Below are positions 57,989 through 64,000 of a stretch of DNA of 64,000 nt, one piece after another. Every line of letters begins with the position of its first letter. Positions within the stretch are counted from its first letter, which is position 1. The notes under the pieces were generated by a model, which was not told the DNA's origin, did not search any database, and saw nothing but the letters and a program-made list of their open reading frames with translations. The position numbers and the translations under genes are program-made. Source of the DNA: Paenibacillus alvei DSM 29 (GTDB lineage Bacteria; Bacillota; Bacilli; Paenibacillales; Paenibacillaceae); the NCBI RefSeq assembly GCF_000293805.1, contig NZ_AMBZ01000023.1:1-64000 (forward strand), read 5' to 3'.

Positions 57989-59644
57989 TTATTTGTAACC
58001 ATTATTCAATATAGCTCTTTTATTTGACAATCGTAAATGTAGTTTTGAAAATAAAAATACAACAATTCCCGGAATTACTATAGCTATGCTGCTCCAGATA
58101 AATGAAGATATTGAACCCTCTAAGAAGCCTGGAAGATTCATAATGAATGTATCTAACATAAGATGGGCAAACATCGCAGTCCACCAATTATGCTTGATCA
58201 TAATGTATAGAAAGACAAGTCCTAAACAGAATGCTTCAATAGGTCGAACATAAAACGGGTAAATCGGATATGTAGCGTGTCCAGCAGCCCATATCATAGT
58301 TGGGATAATTCCAGCAACAAAAGGGTTCTTGAACCACTTCATAAATAATGCTGTCCCTAGATAACGGTATATCCCCTCCTCTGAAATGGCAGCCACCCAT
58401 GCCATGAAAGGTAGCAGCAAAGAAAGCCTTAAATTAATTGGAGACTGTGCGGCGTTTGTTGAAGACCAGGTGAAGCCGCCAACACTAAATGTCCAGTATA
58501 TAATAGCTTGCAACCCAAGAAGGATCCCAGCATAAGTTAGCCCGCAAATAAATGACCGGACAAGTTCTTTCCCAAACGGCGGATCACTCCACTTCAAACA
58601 CATTGTATGAGATCCATTACTGTCCCATAAATACTTACCTGTATGAAGTGAAAGATAAAGCAACAAGGATTGAAGAATGGTAACCCCGTATTGAAACATC
58701 ATTGTGGAATTCATATCAATCAGTTCAATAGGCAGCTGATATCGTAACGCTGACGAGCTGGGCAGCATAGACCAGATATGGACAAGCGAGAGCGTACAAG
58801 ATATACAAGCTAATAATAAAAACGTGATGCTTCCAAACCGAATTGACTTTCGAAACCGGATATAAGTTAAGAGTGTATAAGCACTTAATAGTATAGACAT
58901 CAATACATGAACGAAATTATAGGTTAAGGAGGCTGCTGCGGACTGGTGCTGTTCTTCTCTAAGGTATGAATCCGGAAGGATCCATAACGGTTCAGCTGCA
59001 ATTACCTCACCATTCTTATAACTATAACGGAGGGCTAATGTAGCGTCCCCTACTTTTCCGTCACTAATGTTATATATCATATCGTTATCCTCGATCGAAC
59101 TATCCTGAAGCTTCGTTGTGTAGTCGCCCCACCCCATTGCCTCCGTTACCCCTAATATAGCGGTTAGTGGTACCTTATTTGAAATGTGGTTATTATTAGC
59201 ATTCCTACCCTCCCCTAAGTTAGAAGTAGCGCTAGGAGACAACTCATCGTTCCTAAAACCAATGATCTTACCGGTTTTCATATGAACAAAAACCTTTACA
59301 ATTGAAGGCTTATCATCGTACTTGGCATCGATTAAGACCTCGTATGCATCATACGGTGCCAATGTCCCCCATTTCTCGTATTGATCAAATAATTGATGTT
59401 TATCGAGATAGCCAGTTAATGACGAGTTTGATTGATATATAACGGTAGGCCTAACAGCATCATTTAGTTGTAACTTGCCTTTGAATACGTCGGAGTTATG
59501 GATAAATTCAATTGCTTTATCAATCGCCTCTTCTTTCGTGAATGATGGAGACGTTTCTACCTGTTGTGAAGGAATCAAAATTTGAAATGTGATGAACACG
59601 AAGGCACAGATCAATGCCGTGTATACGATTCGTTTAGAGACCAT
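57989..59644 (-). CDS. CPBP-family (CAAX-type) intramembrane metalloprotease
   Basis: 551 residues from ATG 59644 with AGAAAGGG 10 nt upstream; ATG 59665 is in frame but lacks a site. An N-terminal span, then an extracellular region with PepSY-like segments (SFTKEEAIDKAIEFI; VFVHMKTGKIIGFRNDEL), then about eight spans. Active-site motifs of the family are present: SEEGIYRYLG (EExxxR), AAGHATYP (H) and AHLMLD (HxxxD). Such enzymes cleave or process peptides in the membrane, often bacteriocin immunity or signal processing. The substrate is unknown. Confidence 0.82.
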   Translation of the reverse strand: MVSKRIVYTALICAFVFITFQILIPSQQVETSPSFTKEEAIDKAIEFIHNSDVFKGKLQLNDAVRPTVIYQSNSSLTGYLDKHQLFDQYEKWGTLAPYDAYEVLIDAKYDDKPSIVKVFVHMKTGKIIGFRNDELSPSATSNLGEGRNANNNHISNKVPLTAILGVTEAMGWGDYTTKLQDSSIEDNDMIYNISDGKVGDATLALRYSYKNGEVIAAEPLWILPDSYLREEQHQSAAASLTYNFVHVLMSILLSAYTLLTYIRFRKSIRFGSITFLLLACISCTLSLVHIWSMLPSSSALRYQLPIELIDMNSTMMFQYGVTILQSLLLYLSLHTGKYLWDSNGSHTMCLKWSDPPFGKELVRSFICGLTYAGILLGLQAIIYWTFSVGGFTWSSTNAAQSPINLRLSLLLPFMAWVAAISEEGIYRYLGTALFMKWFKNPFVAGIIPTMIWAAGHATYPIYPFYVRPIEAFCLGLVFLYIMIKHNWWTAMFAHLMLDTFIMNLPGFLEGSISSFIWSSIAIVIPGIVVFLFSKLHLRLSNKRAILNNGYK

Positions 59645-59668
59645 ATGTATGTAACCCTTTCTCATCTT

Positions 59669-59812
59669 TTGTGTGTTACTGTGTGTTTCGTATGTGTTCT
59701 AATGTGTTCATTGAACGCATATATATCTCCCATAATATAAGGATTTTCTATTGGGTTGTGCTGTTTGTTGTGTGTTATAGTGTGTTCTTTGAACACTAGA
59801 TAACACACTGCT
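59669..59812. repeat. Cluster of GTGTGTTA / TGTTC repeats
   Basis: GTGTGTTA at 59671 and 59771, GTGTGTTT at 59681, TGTGTTC at 59693 and 59703, and an inverted repeat GTGTGTTAT/ATAACACAC enclosing TGTTC/GAACA (about 59770-59809). The same GTGTGTT unit forms an inverted repeat in front of tubR. Likely binding sites for a local regulator. A weak open frame on the minus strand through this region is not credible. Confidence 0.5.
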
Positions 59813-59842
59813 ATAACAATAAGAGGCCGAATACTCGGCCCC

Positions 59843-60487
59843 CTATTGTTCGTTCTCATATTCCTTTTTTGTAGCTTCAGCATGATGATTGAGTATGTAC
59901 TCCTCGATGAAAATATCACGCTTTGCTAGATTTTCTGCTTTAGAAAACAATCCTGTCTTAATGAATCTCTCAGTAATCGGTCGTTTTTCCCATTCTTTTA
60001 AGGCTTCGATTCGCAGCTTTGCCTCTATTCTGCGCTTTGTGATATCTGCTGTGAGCTCTTTCTGTCGTTGCTCCAACAGCATGGCTTTACTATCTTCCTG
60101 AATGTGCTTGATTTGTATGGCCATCTCGTCATTTAGAGCCTGCTTAAGCTCTTTCATGAGCATATCCTTAATGTACTCTACCGATGAAGCAGTCAAATCC
60201 GTATTCTCGCTATGGTAGTCAGGAGGAAACTCTCTAGTAGTTACTGCTCCACCCTTAAGTGAATCATGAATCCCGTTGATAGACCAACCCTCGTCCCTTT
60301 TCTGGACGATATATTGTGCAATGTTTAAATCTGTTTCATCATAAATCTTCTCGTTATCTGCTTCAGTGCGCTGGATATAGTGAATTCGCTCTTCTTCAAG
60401 AGCCTTAAACCACGTATTTACCGTAGTGAAATGCTTTCCAACAAGGCTAGAGAACTCTTTTATCTTCCAAAATGGTGCAACGTTCAC
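59843..60487 (-). CDS. MerR-like HTH plus coiled-coil protein, TubY candidate
   Basis: 214 residues from GTG 60487, 7 nt behind GGGGAGGTG. The N-terminal 70 residues (FWKIKEFSSLVGKHFTTVNT... YIVQKRDEGWSINGIHDSLK) form a MerR-type winged helix. A long coiled coil follows (about 105-170) and then KEWEKRPITERFIKTGLFSK, resembling DUF3967-type tails. It is divergent from tubR across the AT-rich region. TubY, the accessory regulator known from TubZ plasmids and phages, has this domain plan. Assignment is by architecture and position. Confidence 0.7.
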   Translation of the reverse strand: MNVAPFWKIKEFSSLVGKHFTTVNTWFKALEEERIHYIQRTEADNEKIYDETDLNIAQYIVQKRDEGWSINGIHDSLKGGAVTTREFPPDYHSENTDLTASSVEYIKDMLMKELKQALNDEMAIQIKHIQEDSKAMLLEQRQKELTADITKRRIEAKLRIEALKEWEKRPITERFIKTGLFSKAENLAKRDIFIEEYILNHHAEATKKEYENEQ

Positions 60488-60529
60488 TGTTACACCTCCC
60501 CTATTCTAAATTAGGACAAACGTCTATAT

Positions 60530-60910
60530 TACTACTATTGTAACATATATAAATTATCGCTACCAACAAGCTTATAGCTAACAAAAGTAACCACAAAAAG
60601 GAAAATCAAGAGTCGTAATAGAGACAACACCTACTAAGAAAGTGCTATTATATAAGTTAGTACTAGTTTATCTTAGTAAAATGCATATAATCTATTCCTA
60701 ATAGGTAGATTATATATAAGTTATACGAAAACTATTACAGTAAATTAGATCTAATCACTAGCTTATGAGTAGCTTATATCTATAACATATCGATAACTTA
60801 TTGATTATCGAAAGTTTACTACAACTAAATTAGCCATAACATATAAATTATTCATAATTTAGCTCTATTAATTTCAGAAGTACTATTGATATTGTTCTTG
60901 CGCAATGATA
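60530..60910. promoter_or_regulatory. AT-rich centromere candidate (tubC)
   Basis: About 380 bp of very A+T-rich DNA with many related short repeats: TATAAGTTAG (60651), TATAAGTTAT (60715), TAGCTTATGAG and TAGCTTATATC (about 60758-60780), CGATAACTTATTG (about 60790). It lies directly in front of tubR, where tubC iterons bound by TubR lie in known plasmids. Repeat boundaries are by eye. Plasmid replication may start nearby, as this locus supports replication in relatives. Confidence 0.6.
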
Positions 60911-60928
60911 TAGTAGATATATGAGCAT

Positions 60929-60947
60929 GTGTGTTACATGAACACAC
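60929..60947 (+). promoter_or_regulatory. GTGTGTT inverted repeat before tubR
   Basis: GTGTGTT-ACATG-AACACAC, a perfect 7-bp inverted repeat at 60929-60947, about 40 nt before the tubR start and shared with repeats near 59670-59810. Probably an operator. Confidence 0.5.
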
Positions 60948-60985
60948 GTAAACATCCGTGTATCTGTCAGAAAGGGGGAGAGGAT

Positions 60986-61351
60986 GTGTCAGGAAAGATC
61001 ATTATGGTAGAAGATATATGCAAGAAGCACATTCGTGGTACTGTGCTAGATATTTTCTATATCATTATGAATAATGAGAACATTTCTAAAAGGGGTATTA
61101 TCCGAAAATTCCTGCAGTATGATCCAGACCCGAATGCTAAAGTCACAAAATACCGTCTCATCGTTGATGTTGGGATAGCTACGCTGGAGGGAGCAATGCT
61201 GATTGAATCTTGGTCTTCTGGTGGAGCGTCAGCATATGTTTTGACTTCACATGGTAAAGAAGCAAGTATCATTCTAGCGGATATTTTTAATGAGGATCCA
61301 ACCATTATGTACGGCAGTAAGGTGATGGTCGTTGAAAATAGAGAAGAATAA
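60986..61351 (+). CDS. tubR: TubR-like centromere-binding protein
   Basis: 121 residues from GTG 60986 behind GGGGGAGAGG; the frame also opens at ATG 60929, but that ATG overlaps the inverted repeat and lacks a site. It has a winged-helix plan (LDIFYIIMNNENISKRGIIR, then YRLIVDVGIATLEGAMLIES and a wing), the size and position of TubR, which binds tubC and links the plasmid to TubZ filaments. Sequence alone would not identify it; the position between the AT-rich repeats and tubZ does. Confidence 0.75.
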   Translation: MSGKIIMVEDICKKHIRGTVLDIFYIIMNNENISKRGIIRKFLQYDPDPNAKVTKYRLIVDVGIATLEGAMLIESWSSGGASAYVLTSHGKEASIILADIFNEDPTIMYGSKVMVVENREE

Positions 61352-61368
61352 TAAGGAGGATATATATT

Positions 61369-62718
61369 ATGGCATTTGATCGAATTGATGGTGTGTGGCC
61401 ATTAGAGGGTTTTTTGGAGCAGAAGAACGCCGCGCCAGGAATTAAATACGGTTGGATAGGCATTGGCCAAGGTGGAAGCAAAATCGTTGACGCTGTTGCC
61501 GGTATTGTGGATAAAGCTGGGAATCAGGTTTATCCTGTGATGATCATAAATAGTAATCTTGGCGATATGGGGAAACTGAAGAATATTTCAAAAAAGGACA
61601 TGCACCCCTTGGTAGGATATGAACAAGGTGTAGGGAAAAATCCTGAAGTTGGGAAAGAAGCATTCATGCAGAATGGGGCGGAGATTTTCGACGCAGTTGC
61701 GGAGAAGATGGCTGGATGTAGCTTTATTTATGTTGTTGGTTCCCTGGGCGGGGGCACCGGTACAGGGGCAATAAACGTCTTAGCGGATGCTATCTCAGAT
61801 TACATAGGTATCCCTGTGGGGGCTATTGTTTCACTGCCAAGACCAAACGAGATTGAAAGCCTAAATGCGTACAACGCAATGGCTGAACTTACTCCGAAAC
61901 TCAGCCTGATCCGAGAAGATGAAGAAGGCCGGCAATATCGGGCCTTAGAGAATCTGGTGGTACTGGACAATGATAAAATTATCAAGGAGCATACTACGAA
62001 ACCAGAAGTGCCTAATCTTACGTGGGATTTTTACTCAAATTATAAAGTGGCTTCCATTATGCATGAGTGGAATGTCATTACATCGCTTGAAAGCGACTAT
62101 ACACTTGATGCTGCGGATTTATTGAATCATATCATTTTAGGCGGCGGTATCCTGACGTACGCTAAAAAGAAAATCAATTTAGATGAAGTTACAAACCGTG
62201 AGAACTTGATTGACGAAATCATTAGTTGCTACAAAGAAAAGAATGTTCTTGCAAATGGTTTTGACTATCAAAACGATATGAGCAGCATGGCTCTCGTCGT
62301 TGTCATTCCTCGAGACAAAAAGGGGATGCTAAACCAAGATACACTAGAGATTATCCGTACGCGGATAGGGAAGGAGCTGCCACACATTAATTTCTATCCA
62401 GGTTTTGCAACGTGGGGATCGCGGCAGCATGCACTGGTCTATACAATGGCGAAAATGGCCGGTCTTCCGGAGAGAGCGAAGAAACTTCGCACCGAGGTTG
62501 AGGAGCTGCGTAGTCGGCGTGAGGAAAGTGAGAAGAAGGCCTCTGGGTTCGGTATGGGTGAAAAGATCTCTACGGGAAACACAGTTACGGCCAGAAGAAC
62601 AGTAGGTGGGAATCCATTCCTCAAGGATGCTTCAAGTAATCAAGCTAAAATGAATAATACACCTCAGACTAACCAAACTACTCAAACAATTCGAAATCCA
62701 TTTCCGAAGAAAATCTAA
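61369..62718 (+). CDS. tubZ: TubZ, tubulin/FtsZ-like plasmid partition GTPase
   Basis: 449 residues. The tubulin signature GSLGGGTGTGAINVLADA is clear near residue 125, with an N-terminal nucleotide-binding GWIGIGQGGSKIVDAVAG and a T7-like loop region later. TubZ forms treadmilling filaments that move plasmid copies apart. The C-terminal 70 residues are a low-complexity tail with two NPF motifs (GNPFLKD and RNPFPKK) ending in basic residues; in relatives this tail contacts TubR. ATG 61369 is 8 nt behind AAGGAGGA, 17 nt after tubR. Related to RepX of pXO1 and TubZ of pBtoxis. Confidence 0.9.
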   Translation: MAFDRIDGVWPLEGFLEQKNAAPGIKYGWIGIGQGGSKIVDAVAGIVDKAGNQVYPVMIINSNLGDMGKLKNISKKDMHPLVGYEQGVGKNPEVGKEAFMQNGAEIFDAVAEKMAGCSFIYVVGSLGGGTGTGAINVLADAISDYIGIPVGAIVSLPRPNEIESLNAYNAMAELTPKLSLIREDEEGRQYRALENLVVLDNDKIIKEHTTKPEVPNLTWDFYSNYKVASIMHEWNVITSLESDYTLDAADLLNHIILGGGILTYAKKKINLDEVTNRENLIDEIISCYKEKNVLANGFDYQNDMSSMALVVVIPRDKKGMLNQDTLEIIRTRIGKELPHINFYPGFATWGSRQHALVYTMAKMAGLPERAKKLRTEVEELRSRREESEKKASGFGMGEKISTGNTVTARRTVGGNPFLKDASSNQAKMNNTPQTNQTTQTIRNPFPKKI

Positions 62719-63182
62719 TTATTAATTCATCATTTTTAGGAATAGGGGCGCCAGTGTGGTCGTTCCTATCCCTGTTTTTCTTTACTGGATTGTCGCTGGT
62801 TTGCTGAAGGTGCAAAGAAGAAGGAAGTTGCATGGAATGACTACATGAAGCCTCCTTCTTTTTTTATGATGGCGTGACTGGGGCCATTGGGTGCCGTCCA
62901 GTTTGGATAAGTCTTTATGATTTAATACATAATCAGCTAGAAGGGGAGTGGGCCTTTAAATCTATTCCTAGATTGTTAAACCATCATTCTAATCCCCAGC
63001 TTGTTTCAGTCAGGCTGACCAAGCGAACTACCGGTACTAGACTGGGGAACCGGCCAAGTACCGGAGGATGGGTTCCATTGGTCATCTATTCCTCCTTTGC
63101 GTTCCGAAGCAAAGGGCAAGTTCAAATGATTCGCCGCAAATTGGTCTTCAGCTGGTCATTTCATCAAAAAAGGGGCTCTTCT
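62719..63182 (+). ncRNA. Terminator region and possible structured leader H
   Basis: After tubZ comes a hairpin with AGGAATAGG and CCTATCCCT, then AGAAGGA/TCCTTCT with T7 (62817-62866), a likely terminator. From 62870 to 63180 there is no credible gene but several pairings: CCGGTACT/AGTACCGG (about 63033-63067), GCTTG/CAAGC and CCTTTGC/GCAAAGG (about 63097-63115). It lies directly before a small gene, like the other leaders. Weaker case than A to F. Confidence 0.45.
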
Positions 63183-63359
63183 ATGGAACCGAAATTTCTA
63201 ATCATGTACGAGCATCTTGGTGAGGACAAACCGAAATTTCATATTTTGTTCAATGAGTTATCTTCTAAAGTGAAATTATACGAGTTAGAGAATGAAGCAG
63301 CTGCACAGGCTGTTCGGCTTTTTGAAATTAAAGAGATCTCAAGACATAATTGGTCTTAA
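63183..63359 (+). CDS. Hypothetical 58-residue protein
   Basis: ATG 63183 with AAGGGGC upstream; the longer frame from 62874 runs through the leader and is rejected. Strand followed by a helix (KLYELENEAAAQAVRLFEIK). No family was recognised. Confidence 0.55.
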   Translation: MEPKFLIMYEHLGEDKPKFHILFNELSSKVKLYELENEAAAQAVRLFEIKEISRHNWS

Positions 63360-63438
63360 AGTCGCTGTGTTGTTACTTGTGAGTACGAGAAGGAATGAGT
63401 AATAAAAACACGAATGAATTCAAATGGAGGAAAACCTA

Positions 63439-63678
63439 ATGTTCGAGTATGCATTTCTGACACTCAAAAATTATAAACTGACTTCAGTTGCGGATATTAT
63501 CAATAATCAACCGGAATCGAAATTCCCAAACGAGTGGGAGTTTGATAGGAATGTAATTGATGGCTGGAAAGGAGCTAGTTTTCGTTTTGTTCTGAATGAA
63601 TTAGGACGAGAACGCTGGGAGCTTGTCTGTCAGCACGGCCTTAATTCGTTTATTTTCAAACGTCTTATCTTGGAATAA
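63439..63678 (+). CDS. DUF4177-like small protein, 79 residues
   Basis: ATG 63439 is 8 nt behind GGAGG; ATG 63424 overlaps that site. FRFVLNELGRERWELVCQHG followed by LNSFIFKR matches the LN..G..GWELV...FIFKR pattern of DUF4177-like proteins. The function is unknown. Confidence 0.6.
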   Translation: MFEYAFLTLKNYKLTSVADIINNQPESKFPNEWEFDRNVIDGWKGASFRFVLNELGRERWELVCQHGLNSFIFKRLILE

Positions 63679-63714
63679 TAGTGAATAGAAATATGCTATT
63701 AAGGAGCCAGACAA

Positions 63715-64000
63715 ATGGTGAGATGGGATAAATTAAATAGCTTTTTTGAAGATAATATAAGGGGCGGAAATCAAGGCCCTGATTACTTTGAAGAATATGA
63801 ACAGGAATTCAATGGCAAAGTATACAGGGCGTATATTCGTCTAGATGAATTTGATGAAGAGACAGTTAAACTTGCTACAGTTATATTGGGAACATACGAT
63901 TTAATAGAAGACTTTGAGCACGATCCAGTTGGTTTTGAAATTCCAAGCAATTTATTTTTTCATCAAACCTTCATTCTCAATACTCTTCTCTCTACATCTA
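63715..64000 (+). CDS. Partial hypothetical gene running off the window
   Basis: ATG 63715 behind AAGGAG, open to the last base. Reads MVRWDKLNSFFEDNIRGGNQ and continues as an acidic, aromatic-rich protein for 95 residues. The 3' end is outside the window. No family was recognised. Confidence 0.6.
   Translation, partial: MVRWDKLNSFFEDNIRGGNQGPDYFEEYEQEFNGKVYRAYIRLDEFDEETVKLATVILGTYDLIEDFEHDPVGFEIPSNLFFHQTFILNTLLSTS

Noticed and set aside
59662-59919. 85-residue minus-strand frame between the CAAX-protease and TubY-like genes
   Set aside because: It translates the GTGTGTTA repeats (giving repeated Thr-His/Lys) and overlaps the 3' end of the TubY-like gene.

Overview
The window looks like part of a large low-GC Gram-positive (Bacillota, class Bacilli) plasmid. 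Supporting evidence: strong AGGAGG-type ribosome binding sites, a Spo0E-like protein, a secreted S-layer-homology (SLH) protein with fibronectin-like repeats, a stalk-domain remnant typical of Paenibacillaceae, and a tubulin-type (TubRZ) partition locus of the kind known from Bacillus virulence and toxin plasmids. Paenibacillaceae is an inference. I see no rRNA, tRNA, CRISPR or phage structural genes.

Layout. 0-11 kb: topoisomerase III with four zinc repeats, the SLH/FN3 surface protein, a frameshifted stalk-domain gene, and an unusual GHKL ATPase with a zinc-protease motif. 11-28 kb: accessory genes (ArdC-like anti-restriction protein, RelE/Xre toxin-antitoxin pair, PemK-like protein, two-part sigma-factor pair, DUF3238 and DUF3560 proteins) and an IS1341-type TnpB element. 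28-33 kb: a run of small, mostly membrane or unknown genes, some decayed. 33-45 kb: two C5-cytosine methyltransferases with an AbrB-like N-terminus (one split by a frameshift at a T6 run), a PDZ/Lon-like protease, a PAPS-reductase-family protein, and a gene cut by a 1.6 kb IS4-family element. 47-52.5 kb: a topoisomerase VIII-like gene split in two frames, then about 2.7 kb without a convincing gene but full of structure: an inverted pair of DnaA boxes, an array of hairpins with the same 7-base loop, and a large RNA-like fold. 52.5-60.5 kb: a broken GIY-YIG gene, a cassette bounded by 19-bp repeats, a 230-bp Tn3-type miniature element, a DNA ligase and a CAAX-type protease. 60-63 kb: the partition locus (TubY-like protein, AT-rich tubC candidate, tubR, tubZ), probably the maintenance core. 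63-64 kb: small genes.

The most striking feature is a family of long, highly structured, repeated elements on the plus strand, each lying directly in front of the ribosome binding site of a different unrelated gene. Element A (about 113 nt, seven copies) folds as a three-way junction holding a terminator-like hairpin. It is followed by element B (about 240 nt; five copies, two of them without A) or element C (about 380 nt, three copies). A small hairpin motif (CATGGATA-stem-CTCTTGATTA) recurs seven times, inside C and in other leaders. Stems keep pairing between copies while their bases change, which is evidence for selection on RNA structure. At least three further leaders of 200-600 nt are equally structured but unrelated in sequence. 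I recognise no known RNA family; they look like a plasmid-wide system of exchangeable RNA leaders.

Several genes are broken by single-base frameshifts, some in homopolymer runs (T6, C4). These may be real decay, recoding or sequencing error; the reads would decide.
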